Shown here: piece by piece, positions 38,893-47,339 of the stretch
Layout: each line of letters begins with the position of its first letter
Position numbering within the stretch: the first letter of the stretch is position 1
From: Kiritimatiellia bacterium
Lineage (GTDB): Bacteria; Verrucomicrobiota; Kiritimatiellia; RFP12; UBA1067
DNA length: 64,000 nucleotides
Direction of reading: 5' to 3'
Assembly: GCA_017406465.1 (NCBI GenBank)
Contig: JAFQYM010000017.1
Coordinates: 1-64,000, forward strand
Translations under genes and position numbers: made by a program
Notes under the pieces: generated by a model
Told to the model about the DNA's origin: nothing
Database searches by the model: none
The model's input: only the letters and a program-made list of their open reading frames with translations

Positions 38893-40869
38893 TCACTCCG
38901 CGTTATACCACTCCTCCAGCTTGCGATTGAACTCAAGCCGCGTGAGTTTCGACCATTCCTTGACGCGATCCGTCATGTCCTCGACATGCATCGTCACGCG
39001 GCGGCGCGGAACGAACGGCGACCAGAAGAACCACAGGAAAACGCTCTTGATGAAAGTCGGCACGAACGAGGGCGAGGTCTTGCGCCCCTTGCGAGACCAG
39101 ATCGACCCCCAGAGTCCGCGCGTCCGGACACCAATAACGCGCACATTCTCCGGCAAGTCGCCGCACATGTTGTACGCAAGCTGGCGCGTGCCGATGTCTT
39201 CGTGCTCGCCCTCGGTCTGAATATGTCCCGAAGGATAGAAGATCACGTTCCCGCCGTCTTCGAGAGTTGACTTCACGATGTCGCCCAAGCCCCGCGCGAT
39301 TGTCGCGCCCTTCGCCGTGCGGTGCTTGCGAAGATCGGGAACAGCCACCGCGCCAAGCGTCTTCAAAACGCGCGGCGCGACGATGCCGGTGTGGAAGAAG
39401 AGTTCGTCCGAAAGCGGCTTAAGCGGAGTCTTCCAGAACGTTACGCCCACGAGCATCGGATCGACCATCGCCGGGTGATTGGGGAGAACGAGCAACGATG
39501 TTTTCTTGACAGGATTTACAGGATTAACAAGATTTTCGGGGGTCTGGGGGTCTCCCCCAGCTCTTAATCCTGTCAATCCTGTTAATCCTGTTAATCCTGT
39601 CTGATCTCCCCAACCCTCTACCTCCACCCTATATCTCCAGGCGAAGACCCAACGGCCGACATAAAGCAGCACCGGCCTATAGCTGAACACAAAGAGAAAC
39701 GGCGCGACGAGAAACGCGATCGCAAGAAGCAGGAGAAACGCCTTCGGGCCGAACGCCCAGCTCACGAGCGCGTAGCATCCGCTCGCCGCGAGCATGAAGA
39801 GAAACGACACCTGGTTGAAGTAGGCGAGCATCGTGTTCAGCTTCGGCCCCTTCACGACCTTCTGAATCTCAGCGTCGAACGGCAGCTTGAAGAATCCGAG
39901 GTCAAACGCCAAAAGCCCCAGCACAACGCCAAACCACCGCGGCGAAAGCGGCGCGAAGTAGAGAACCGCAAGTAACGCCGCTGCGATCCAGCCCGTGAGA
40001 AGCGTCGCGCCGAGAAGAAAGCGCCGCCTGTCGACAAATCCCGCGACGATCTGCCCCGTGACAATGCCAACGGCAGCGCCGCAAAGAAGCACCCCCGTGC
40101 CGGTGTCGCTCAAGTTTAGCCCCGCCTCTGCCTTGCCATAGACGAGAAGCCCCATCTGGAGCATCGCCGCGCCCCACCAGAAAATGGAGAGCGTGAAGAT
40201 GACAGCATTGAGCCCGTCGTAGCGCCCAGCCATTCGGTAGGCACGGGCAATATAGCGAATCGGGTTGATGGCGTGGAAAGAGCGGTTGAGCTCCTCTTTC
40301 GCCCTGACTGTGTAGCTCGCCGCAAGGCCAAGCACGGCGAATGTCGCAAGGCAGCAGTAGGCGAGATTCCACTCGGGATGGCGGACTTGAAGGTCGGCCA
40401 CAAGGCCACCCGCCACCGTGCCGAGCAGCACGCCGAGAAACGAGACGCCCTCCATGCCGCCCATGCCGGTCGAGATTCTCTCCGCGCCGCCTATGTCGCG
40501 CACAAGCGCGTATTTCGCTGGCGAATAGAGCGAGCTCTGGAGCCCCATCAACAGCACCGCGCCGATGACGAGCCACGGCGAGTGGAGCGCGAAGCCCGCA
40601 ATCGCGACGGCCATTATCGGAAGTTCCGCCCATTTTGCCGCACGTACGATCCGACGCTTCGGCCACACGGCGGTCAGCCGGTCGGCAAGCGGCGAACAGA
40701 GAATGTAGGGCAGGACGAGCATTCCCGCGACAACACTCGTCAGGAGCGACCGCACGCGCTCGTCGGCAATCCATCCGATGACGGTCAGGCACGCCAGCGT
40801 CTTCAGGAAGTTGTCGTTCAGCGTCCCGAAGAAGTTGGTCACATAAAGCGACAAAAATGAATTTTTCAC
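38893..40869 (-). CDS. LplT-like MFS transporter / PlsC acyltransferase fusion
   Basis: A 658-aa protein. Residues 1-~410 are an MFS transporter of the lysophospholipid-flippase (LplT) type (LYVTNFFGTLNDNFLKTLA at the start, ~12 spans). From ~445 an acyltransferase domain follows with the HX4D motif in PNHPAMVDP and downstream blocks FYPSGHIQTEGE and VIGVRTRGLWGS. This layout resembles LplT-Aas systems that import and re-acylate lysophospholipids. The linker (~420-455) is encoded by inverted R1 repeats (TGLTGLTGLTGL, NLVNPVNPV). The start is a GTG after AAAGGGGG, not the ATG 14 codons earlier. Confidence 0.85.
   Translation of the reverse strand: MKNSFLSLYVTNFFGTLNDNFLKTLACLTVIGWIADERVRSLLTSVVAGMLVLPYILCSPLADRLTAVWPKRRIVRAAKWAELPIMAVAIAGFALHSPWLVIGAVLLMGLQSSLYSPAKYALVRDIGGAERISTGMGGMEGVSFLGVLLGTVAGGLVADLQVRHPEWNLAYCCLATFAVLGLAASYTVRAKEELNRSFHAINPIRYIARAYRMAGRYDGLNAVIFTLSIFWWGAAMLQMGLLVYGKAEAGLNLSDTGTGVLLCGAAVGIVTGQIVAGFVDRRRFLLGATLLTGWIAAALLAVLYFAPLSPRWFGVVLGLLAFDLGFFKLPFDAEIQKVVKGPKLNTMLAYFNQVSFLFMLAASGCYALVSWAFGPKAFLLLLAIAFLVAPFLFVFSYRPVLLYVGRWVFAWRYRVEVEGWGDQTGLTGLTGLTGLRAGGDPQTPENLVNPVNPVKKTSLLVLPNHPAMVDPMLVGVTFWKTPLKPLSDELFFHTGIVAPRVLKTLGAVAVPDLRKHRTAKGATIARGLGDIVKSTLEDGGNVIFYPSGHIQTEGEHEDIGTRQLAYNMCGDLPENVRVIGVRTRGLWGSIWSRKGRKTSPSFVPTFIKSVFLWFFWSPFVPRRRVTMHVEDMTDRVKEWSKLTRLEFNRKLEEWYNAE
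39505..39603. repeat. Inverted R1 repeats inserted inside a coding sequence
   Basis: R1 copies in opposite orientation (39505-39533 and 39572-39603) flank a GGGGGTCTCCCCC hairpin. Together they form a ~100-bp in-frame insertion between the MFS and acyltransferase parts of the gene. Confidence 0.8.
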
Positions 40870-40912
40870 AATACCCCCTTTCACATGCCTGCCGTGACAC
40901 AGCTCTTTCATG

Positions 40913-41146
40913 TCATTTGGCGGAAAAAGCGTCCATCAGTCCAAAAAAGCCCGCCTGGCCTCCGGTGAGGAAAAGGCACGTCACCTCCAGAGCCACGAAC
41001 TCCACCGGCAACAGAGCGGCATCCACTGGCACGGTTGCGGGGACCGCCCATTTGTTGTCGTTCGCCATCGCAATCGTCGTGCAGCACCCCGAACCCAGGA
41101 TCGAGGCGACCAGCACAATCAAGACCGTTCGAATCATCTTGTTCAT
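40913..41146 (-). CDS. Small YceK-like lipoprotein
   Basis: A 77-aa lipoprotein (MNKMIRTVLIVLVASILGSG, then CC). The core PVDAALLPVEFVALEV resembles the short conserved block of YceK/YidQ lipoproteins. ATG 41146 has AAAAAAGGAG upstream and overlaps the TetR stop by 4 nt (ATGA), so it is co-expressed with the regulator. The transporter/acyltransferase follows after 43 nt. Confidence 0.68.
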   Translation of the reverse strand: MNKMIRTVLIVLVASILGSGCCTTIAMANDNKWAVPATVPVDAALLPVEFVALEVTCLFLTGGQAGFFGLMDAFSAK

Positions 41147-41799
41147 CTTGCTCCTTTTTTGTCTTGCAACGAAGAAAAAACGCTTTCGCAGATGCTGTCC
41201 GTGACCTTCTCGGCCCAAGCGCGATTGTCGACGCCCGCAGGACGGAAGGACTTGTGCCATTTGACGTCCGCAAGCGCATAGACCGAAACTTGCGCCCAGA
41301 TGGACGTCGTCAGAAGCTCCAGCCGCTCTTCATCCTTCACCTTCATCGCAAGGAGTTTCCTAAGCCCTTCGTAGACAGGTCGGCCAAACGCCTCCTTGAA
41401 CTCGTCATGGAATTTCGTGGGGCGCGTGACTTCGTGGCGGAAGAGACCCGCGCAAAGTTTCTGGGCGCGCTCGGTCGGAAGCGTCATGAAAAGCATATCA
41501 TCCACCCACTCGCGCACAGCCGCACGCCACGACTTCTCGTCCTTGACGCCGTCTGCAAGCGTGGCAAGAGGAGCGCCGAGATCGCCGAAAAGCCGCTTCG
41601 CGACGAGGCGGTAAAGCGCCTCCTTGGAGCCGAAGTAGCGGTTCATGAGCGCCGAGTTCGCACCCGCGCGGCGGCAAATCTCCCGCGCCGAGGCAAGCTC
41701 GAAGCCCTTGTCGGAAAACTCCTGCTCAGCCGCCGCGAGTATCGCCTCACGCGTCTCCACGCCGTCCTGCCGCGCCTTCCTCGCCCTTTTCAGTTGCAT
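41143..41799 (-). CDS. TetR/AcrR-family regulator
   Basis: A 218-aa regulator with a TetR helix-turn-helix (TREAILAAAEQEFSDKGFEL, then ICRRAGANSALMNRYFGSKE) and a CerR/DUF1956-like C-terminal ligand domain. AAAGGAG lies 8 nt before ATG 41799; an in-frame GTG nine codons earlier is within the operator. It heads the cluster with a lipoprotein and the LplT/PlsC fusion, so it may respond to a lipid or membrane-active compound. A perfect inverted repeat upstream suggests autoregulation. Confidence 0.88.
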   Translation of the reverse strand: MQLKRARKARQDGVETREAILAAAEQEFSDKGFELASAREICRRAGANSALMNRYFGSKEALYRLVAKRLFGDLGAPLATLADGVKDEKSWRAAVREWVDDMLFMTLPTERAQKLCAGLFRHEVTRPTKFHDEFKEAFGRPVYEGLRKLLAMKVKDEERLELLTTSIWAQVSVYALADVKWHKSFRPAGVDNRAWAEKVTDSICESVFSSLQDKKGAR

Positions 41800-41818
41800 C
41801 TCGAAATCTCCTTTTATC

Positions 41819-41834
41819 GTAATCACGCGATTAC
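41819..41834. promoter_or_regulatory. Probable TetR operator
   Basis: GTAATC-ACGC-GATTAC, arms perfectly inverted, 19 nt upstream of the TetR start and overlapping a -10-like GATAAAGT. Position and symmetry fit an autoregulatory operator. Confidence 0.6.
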
Positions 41835-41846
41835 TTTATCATAAAA

Positions 41847-42230
41847 CGACCGCCCCTGTCAATGGCGAACTGGAAGAAAAATTACATCTCGGCAAGTTTA
41901 TTGAGGATGGCGTATAAGGCGGACGTTCGCTCACCATTCGGAAGCCGCAACGCCGATTCAACCATTCCCCCAACCATCCAACAACCACGACACAACTATC
42001 CTTCGTGTCGAATCCAAGAACGATTTCGACTCAACCATCCCACATCCGATATTCTCCAACCACAACTCAACCACTCGCAAAAGAATCCGTGAGGCGGCGG
42101 CCGAAAGCTCATGGAGCCTCGGCGAATACGCCGTATCCATTCGCTCGGACTTTCGCTCCACCGCCTCACTGCCGCCGCGTCCACAACACGCTGCGACGCT
42201 ACAAGACGCTATCCGACTTTATTTCGACCA
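41847..42230. other. Gene-free intergenic stretch with repeats
   Basis: No supported gene. It holds a pyrimidine-rich stretch with repeated CAACCA and CCATCC words (41955-42075) and, at 42089-42169, an REP-like element. A short frame near 41862 on the plus strand has no ribosome site. Confidence 0.5.
42089..42169. repeat. REP-like palindromic element, copy 1
   Basis: An 81-bp element beginning GTGAGGCGG and ending CCGCCTCAC (perfect 9-bp terminal inversion, weaker match for ~19 bp). Its right part, 42118-42167, recurs inverted at 50018-50067 with about four differences in 50. Confidence 0.7.
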
Positions 42231-43001
42231 CTACAACCCTTTGCAAGCGAAGTGCAATCTGATTCGGGGGAGATTGCGGCGAACGCGGTCGAACGCTCCC
42301 CAGAGATTGGAGGATTCGCAGTGGGGATCGTGGAGAACTACGGCTGTGGCGTCGAGCTTTTGCGAGAGACGAGCGCTGCGTTTGAGACGCAATCCTTCTC
42401 GCTTCGCACCAGCCGCGATCCATGCGAGAGCAAGGTCGGCGACAAGGTGATTGTCGTCGTAAAGTCCGCCGACATCGCTATGGCTGCCGGGGAAAAGCAT
42501 TTCGGCAACCTGCCCTTTGCCGCCCTTGAGCGGAACATACTGAAAGAACCTCCGCGTTTCGTCGCGCGACACGGCATGCCGCGCCTTCTTGACGTTGCGC
42601 GGACAATCCGCCGCGACATCCAGCCCGATGGTAGCGTCAACTGTGTCCCACAATCCAAGATAGTCAACCTCGACGCCAAGCTTGTCGAGCCACGCCGCGA
42701 AGTGCCGAGCAATAAGCGCCCCGCGTGAGAAGCCGAAGAGGAAAACAGAAGTGCCAATCCCGTCTTTCGGCAACGATTCGTAGTTCGCCTCGAACCACCG
42801 CCGCGCCGAGCGGAATGTCGTTCTCCAGTCCACGCCCGCGATCTTCCCCGCGAGATACGAACCGAAATGAGTCCCAGGCCCCGCTTCAAGATGTAGCTTC
42901 TGCCGCGAGTCATCCACGCAAAGGTCGCGCAAGCGCGTCACATTTGTGATACACCCCGCGACGCCCCGCCCCGTACCCTCGAAGAAAAGACAGAGATTCA
43001 T
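42231..43001 (-). CDS. DUF2235 phospholipase/hydrolase-like protein
   Basis: A 256-aa protein with the DUF2235 pattern: N-terminal MNLCLFFEGTGRG, an elbow VFLFGFSRGALIARHFA (GFSRG nucleophile) and FPGSHSDVGGLY with Asp and His. This alpha/beta-hydrolase family includes Tle1-type type VI secretion lipases, but many members are chromosomal orphans. At 256 aa it is only the catalytic domain. No secretion signal or VgrG/immunity neighbour is visible, so an effector role is not supported here. Confidence 0.82.
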   Translation of the reverse strand: MNLCLFFEGTGRGVAGCITNVTRLRDLCVDDSRQKLHLEAGPGTHFGSYLAGKIAGVDWRTTFRSARRWFEANYESLPKDGIGTSVFLFGFSRGALIARHFAAWLDKLGVEVDYLGLWDTVDATIGLDVAADCPRNVKKARHAVSRDETRRFFQYVPLKGGKGQVAEMLFPGSHSDVGGLYDDNHLVADLALAWIAAGAKREGLRLKRSARLSQKLDATAVVLHDPHCESSNLWGAFDRVRRNLPRIRLHFACKGL

Positions 43002-43454
43002 CCTATGTAATTCCTATCGCGGCGGATTTGTCGCGCCTGTTTCAGCGCCCGTCCGGAAACAGCCGCTTCGCATGGTTTCTACCCGCTTCCGAGGTCATTC
43101 AACGGGTTGAGATCGCGGAAAGCCCTCTTATGGGAACAATAGTCAAGGGCCAATCGCGTGCGATTTTCCCCGTCCGCTTTCTGCGTAGTTTCGCTCGTCA
43201 GTTCATCGTCGCCTTTCCGCCGAGTCGCTCCGTCTTCGAAAAAAGTCAGTCGTGTCTTCCTCTTATTCGCAATCCGCAGCCTTCGCCGCGCTTGCATCGT
43301 ATAGTCCGTCTTCAGGGGTGCAATCTGTAAAACGCACTTCTGTGCAAAGGCTTTCTCGCACTCACCTGGGACGGGACATCGTGACTTCGTGAAGCCGGGC
43401 GCATTGGCGAACTACCGAGCCCTGTTTCGCCTTGCCCGAAATCCTTTCGCCTGG
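43002..43454. other. Gene-free stretch downstream of the IS110 transposase
   Basis: I find no supported gene. It should contain the other end of the IS110 element, whose exact boundary I cannot define because these elements lack terminal inverted repeats. A short stem GTTTC...GGAAAC lies near 43040. Confidence 0.45.
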
Positions 43455-44597
43455 CTACGCCACCTTCTTATCCTTCCGCGATGCCTTCTGCATCGTCAGG
43501 TATTCCATCTCGGCGCGGTAGCGCTCAAATCCTTTCTTGCCTTCCTCCGACAACGGGACGTATTCCCGCTCCGGGTGCTGCAGCAAGGCGAGCATCGCCA
43601 CGGCGAGTCCCCTTGCCACGGCGACCTTGGCCTTCTTCCTCGCGATCTTGCCTCCCCTCATCGCGATGCGCAGACCCTTGAGCTTGAGGTCGGTGTCCTT
43701 CGACTTCTCCATCATCACCACGCCCGCGCACTCCACGAGCGCCGTGCGGACGATTTCAGGCCCGGCGTGGGTGATGTGGAGCTGCTTGTCGTCGTCGCCC
43801 GACTGGTCCTGTTTTGGAATCATCCCGAAGTAGGGGCCGATGTCGCGTACGCGGTCGAACCGGTCGGGCCGTCCGCCGATCGCCGCGACGAACACGGTCG
43901 ATCCGATGGTGCCGACGCCGTACACGACGCGTACGCGTTCGACCATCGGCTTGAACTCCGGCCTCTCGGCGAGTCTCGCGATGAGCTTGTCGTACGCCTT
44001 GATCTTGAGGTTGATCGCCTTGAGCACCCCCATCAGAGGCCATGCGCACTCCTCCAGCTCTCTTGGCCAGTCCGCCTTGCCCAGCTCGTGGAACTTCTCG
44101 GTCGAAGAGCATTCAATGCGATACCCCATCGACTTGGCGAACCCGCGGATCTGGTTGATCGTCTGCGTCCGTTGCGAAAGCAGGACGTTGCGGGCGTGGT
44201 GGAACCTCAGCATCTGCTGGTAGACTTCGTCGCGCAGGAACACCGGATGAAGCATCGCAGGGTCGGCTATGGCCAACCTCGCCAGCTCCCGCGCATCGTT
44301 GCGGTCGTTCTTCGTGTTGGACTTCGTGATGGACGGTATCTTGCCGGGGTTGCCGACGATCGTCTTGAAGCCCATCCTCCGGAACAGCCTGTCCATCCAC
44401 CGGCAGTGCGTCCCGGTCTCGAAGACGACGGGCCAGGATCGGTCGAACTTCGAGAACGCCTCCTCGAAGCCAGCCTTTGTCGTCGCGCAGGTCGTCTCGA
44501 CGACGATGCGCCTCTCGCCTCCGTCGGCCTTCGTCATCACGCAGATTTTCGTGGTGCGGTCGCTCACGTCGGCCCCGATTGTGGTACAATACTCCAT
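43455..44597 (-). CDS. IS110-family transposase (DEDD recombinase)
   Basis: A 380-aa transposase. The N-terminal RuvC-like DEDD domain shows GADVSDRT (Asp), VVFETGTHCRWMDRLF (Glu) and KNDRNDARELARL (Asp pair). The C-terminal Tnp_IS116/IS110/IS902 domain has VYGVGTIGSTVFVAAIGG, YFGMIPKQDQSG with the expected catalytic Ser, and HAGPEIVRTALVE. It is full length for the family and uninterrupted, so possibly active. GGAGGGG precedes ATG 44597; the frame is open 23 codons further upstream without support. Confidence 0.95.
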   Translation of the reverse strand: MEYCTTIGADVSDRTTKICVMTKADGGERRIVVETTCATTKAGFEEAFSKFDRSWPVVFETGTHCRWMDRLFRRMGFKTIVGNPGKIPSITKSNTKNDRNDARELARLAIADPAMLHPVFLRDEVYQQMLRFHHARNVLLSQRTQTINQIRGFAKSMGYRIECSSTEKFHELGKADWPRELEECAWPLMGVLKAINLKIKAYDKLIARLAERPEFKPMVERVRVVYGVGTIGSTVFVAAIGGRPDRFDRVRDIGPYFGMIPKQDQSGDDDKQLHITHAGPEIVRTALVECAGVVMMEKSKDTDLKLKGLRIAMRGGKIARKKAKVAVARGLAVAMLALLQHPEREYVPLSEEGKKGFERYRAEMEYLTMQKASRKDKKVA

Positions 44598-44670
44598 GTC
44601 AGCCCCTCCTGGGGTTTTGTTGTTTTTGTTTTTGCACCTCCCACCGTGGAAGAGTGCGGTTCTCAAATCA

Positions 44671-44682
44671 ATTATAGCAGAG
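44671..44682 (-). promoter_or_regulatory. Transposase promoter -10 box
   Basis: Reads CTCTGCTATAAT on the minus strand, ~74 nt upstream of the transposase ATG. Confidence 0.5.
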
Positions 44683-44716
44683 TCGGGGAGGGGCTGGCTT
44701 TGCCTTTGGCGGGAAG

Positions 44717-44860
44717 ACTTGTGAACATGTCAACGCGCGCGATGCGCCTCAAAACGCAAGCGCGCGTGTTGGCATGTTTGCAAGTCGTCTATCCTACACT
44801 CTCGGTTGTCAAAGAACAATCCCTCTCCGCAAGCCTGGTATGGCTTGAAAAAGAATTGTT
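44717..44860 (-). ncRNA. Candidate IS110 bridge RNA region
   Basis: Two structured segments lie upstream of the transposase. At 44717-44741 and 44761-44785, 25-nt arms match at 21 positions around a 19-nt loop. At 44815-44860, AACAATCC and GAATTGTT enclose an inner stem CAAGCC/GGCTTG. Many IS110 elements encode a bridge RNA with target- and donor-binding loops in this upstream end. That these stems are it is inference. Confidence 0.4.
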
Positions 44861-45750
44861 CCCATTATATCTGTAAAAGGCGAGGTGAGCGCGAGGGCAA
44901 GCCCGACCGTCACGAAGACGCAGTAGACGCGCAGGATTCGTGCGCCGCCGAAGCGATTTACGAAACGGTCCGTAACCAAACGCCCGAACGTCATCATGGC
45001 GCAAACGGCGCAGAAGCCCCACTTCACGCGGCTATCTGGCGCGGCCAGCGTCTCGCGGTAGAAGACGTTCACCCAACCATTTATCGAGCCCTCGCACCCC
45101 ATGATGACGAGAGCCGCAACGCCGATGAAAAAGAGAGCTGCGTCTGGGCGGCGAAACCCCGTGCCCTTCTCCTTCTTCGCTATGTCGTTCTCCTTGGGAA
45201 GCCAGGAGAAGAACACGATGTGCGCGACTGCGGAAAGCGCGAGGACGCCAAAGAAGCGATACGCGACCGGGACATGCATCGCCGCCGCGAAGAGAGCGAG
45301 AAGCCCGCCAATAAGACTGAGCAGGCTGAACATCGCGTGGAACGAGTTCATTATCGTGCATCCAGCCTTCCTCTCGACTATGCCGCCCTGCGTGTTGACG
45401 GAGATGTTGAAGACCGTCCCAACGCAGGCAAGCAACGCAATCGCCGCGCACCAGCACGGAATGGGCGCGCGCCAGAAAAAACAGGCCGCCAGGCCAAACG
45501 CCACAAGAATATAGGCCGCCACCGCCATGATGAGACTGCGGCGGCTCCCGAGCCGAGTTACTATCGCACTCGCGCACAAGAGACTGACGAGACTCCCCAT
45601 CGGCCCTGAAAACAGAAGCCACCCCTGCTGGGCAGCGTTGAGCCCCAGGAGCAGCTTCATGTCGTCGATGGACGAAGCCCAGGTCGCGCAAATGACCCCC
45701 AGGACCGCGAAGTACGCGGCAACGGCGATGCGCTCGCGCGACCAAGCCAT
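44809..45750 (-). CDS. MFS transporter, probably truncated at the C-terminus
   Basis: A 313-aa MFS protein with about nine spans (VAAYFAVLGVICATWASSID, GWLLFSGPMGSLVSLLCASA, ...FGRLVTDRFVNRFGG) resembling YbjJ-type sugar/drug permeases, which are normally ~380-400 aa. The last residues (FQAIPGLRRGIVL) run into the structured end of the IS110 element and the last spans are missing, so it is probably inactivated. It starts 3 nt after the oadB stop. Confidence 0.7.
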   Translation of the reverse strand: MAWSRERIAVAAYFAVLGVICATWASSIDDMKLLLGLNAAQQGWLLFSGPMGSLVSLLCASAIVTRLGSRRSLIMAVAAYILVAFGLAACFFWRAPIPCWCAAIALLACVGTVFNISVNTQGGIVERKAGCTIMNSFHAMFSLLSLIGGLLALFAAAMHVPVAYRFFGVLALSAVAHIVFFSWLPKENDIAKKEKGTGFRRPDAALFFIGVAALVIMGCEGSINGWVNVFYRETLAAPDSRVKWGFCAVCAMMTFGRLVTDRFVNRFGGARILRVYCVFVTVGLALALTSPFTDIMGTILFQAIPGLRRGIVL

Positions 45751-45753
45751 TAT

Positions 45754-47271
45754 TTAGCGGCAGAGCGTGTAGAGAATGCCCGCCACGACAGCGGAACCGA
45801 TCACGCCCGAGACGTTCGGGCCCATCGCCTGCATGAGGACGAAGTTCGTCGGGTCGTTCGCGAGCGACACCTTGTTGGAGACGCGCGCCGCCATCGGGAC
45901 GGCCGAGACGCCCGCGGAGCCGATGAGCGGGTTGATCTTGTTGTCCTTCGACGAGAAGACGTTCATGAGCTTCGCCATGAGGACTCCCGCCGCGGTGCCG
46001 ACGCAGAACGCGCAGAGGCCGAGCGCGAGGATCGCGAGCGTCGTCCCGGAGAGGAACTTCTCGCACGCGAGCTTCGAGCCGACGGAGAGGCCGAGCATGA
46101 TCGTGACGATGTTGCAGAGCGCGTTCGACATCGTGTCCGCGATGCGCGAGACGGACGGGCCGACCTCCTTCGCGAGGTTGCCGAGCATCAGCGCGCCGAT
46201 GAGCGGCACGGCGGACGGCAGCAGGAGCGCGCAGAGCAGGAGCACGATGAGCGGGAAGCATATCTTCTCGATCTTCTTGACGGGACGGAGCTGCGGCATC
46301 CTGATGAGGCGCTCCTCCTTCGTCGTGAGGGCGTTCATGATCGGCGGCTGGATGATCGGGACGAGCGCCATGTAGGAGTAAGCGGCGACCGCGATCGCGC
46401 CGAGGAGGTTCGGGGCGAGGCGGCTCGTGAGCCAGATCGCAGTCGGACCGTCAGCTCCGCCGATGATGCCGATGGACGCGGCGGCCTTGATCGGCTCGCA
46501 GCCGAAGAAGTCCTGTCCGAATATCGCGGCGAGGCCTAGCGCGCCGAAGAGCGCGAAGAAGATGCCGAACTGCGCGGCGCCGCCGAGGAGCGCGGCCTTG
46601 GGGTTCGCGATCAGCGGACCGAAGTCGGTCATCGCTCCGACGCCCATGAAGATCATGATCGGGAACACGCCCGTGTCGATGCCGAAGCGGAAGAAGTAGT
46701 ACAGGAATCCGCCGGGCTCGACGATGCCGCCCTGCATGACGGGAATGCCGCTCTGAAGGAACGTTATCACGCCGTCGTGCAGCATCGCGGGCGCGGTGAC
46801 GCCGGCGAGCGGGCAGTTCGCGAGGAGTCCGCCGAAGCCGATCGGCAGCAGCAGGAGCGGCTCGAAGCCCTTGACGATGGCGAGGTAGAGCAGGACGAGG
46901 CAGATCGGAATCATGATGAGCTGCCCGATGCCGTAGGGCATTCCGCCGAGCACCTTGACCGCATGGCCCTCGACGAAGCGTCCGCCGTCGTCGAAGTATC
47001 CGCCGTGCCAGTTGAGGTCCTTGTCCCAGTATCCGTTGCGGTTGGCCGACAGCGGCTTCCTCTCCGGACGCGCCGCCTCGTCGAAGTTGCCCGTGATGAA
47101 CGCGGGCGCCTCCTTCTTGAGGAACGAGCACAGACCGGTGTCGGGCCACATGTCCTTGACCTTGGCGAGAGTCGTCTCCCAGGCGGGCTTCTCGGCCGGA
47201 ACGTCCGCTTCCGCCGCCTGCGCGCCGAACGCGCAGAGGGCCATTAACAGTGCTGCAAGATAGCGTTTCAT
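45754..47271 (-). CDS. oadB: Sodium-pump decarboxylase beta subunit
   Basis: A 505-aa polytopic membrane protein of the OadB/GcdB/MmdB family that couples decarboxylation of carboxybiotin to Na+ export. The signature [18 protein letters not shown] is intact, with the usual later spans ([35 protein letters not shown]). It is longer than the usual 380-430 aa because of a signal-peptide-like N-terminus ([19 protein letters not shown]) and ~90 extra residues with [20 protein letters not shown]. It follows oadA by 68 nt. Confidence 0.92.
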   Translation of the reverse strand: MKRYLAALLMALCAFGAQAAEADVPAEKPAWETTLAKVKDMWPDTGLCSFLKKEAPAFITGNFDEAARPERKPLSANRNGYWDKDLNWHGGYFDDGGRFVEGHAVKVLGGMPYGIGQLIMIPICLVLLYLAIVKGFEPLLLLPIGFGGLLANCPLAGVTAPAMLHDGVITFLQSGIPVMQGGIVEPGGFLYYFFRFGIDTGVFPIMIFMGVGAMTDFGPLIANPKAALLGGAAQFGIFFALFGALGLAAIFGQDFFGCEPIKAAASIGIIGGADGPTAIWLTSRLAPNLLGAIAVAAYSYMALVPIIQPPIMNALTTKEERLIRMPQLRPVKKIEKICFPLIVLLLCALLLPSAVPLIGALMLGNLAKEVGPSVSRIADTMSNALCNIVTIMLGLSVGSKLACEKFLSGTTLAILALGLCAFCVGTAAGVLMAKLMNVFSSKDNKINPLIGSAGVSAVPMAARVSNKVSLANDPTNFVLMQAMGPNVSGVIGSAVVAGILYTLCR

Positions 47272-47339
47272 TGATTTGCCCTTCTTTGACGCGAGACGCG
47301 AGACGAGCCAACTCGTCCCCCGTCCAGCGTCTCATGTCC

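Larger units (their letters stand above)
43455..44862 (-). mobile_element. IS110-family insertion sequence (ends approximate)
   Basis: Comprises the transposase gene and a ~260-nt upstream non-coding part with its own -10 box and two strong stem-loops. IS110 elements have no terminal inverted repeats, so limits are set from coding and structured sequence only. The upstream end meets the 3' end of a shortened MFS gene. Confidence 0.7.

Noticed and set aside
29345-39603. R1/R2 arrays as CRISPR repeats
   Set aside because: Units are ~9 nt in tandem with no unique spacers between long repeats, and there are no cas genes.
42231-43001. Type VI secretion effector
   Set aside because: DUF2235 similarity is real, but there is no VgrG, PAAR, immunity or T6SS gene in the window.
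43389-44876. 495-aa plus-strand ORF
   Set aside because: Antisense to the IS110 transposase, which has full DEDD and C-terminal motifs.
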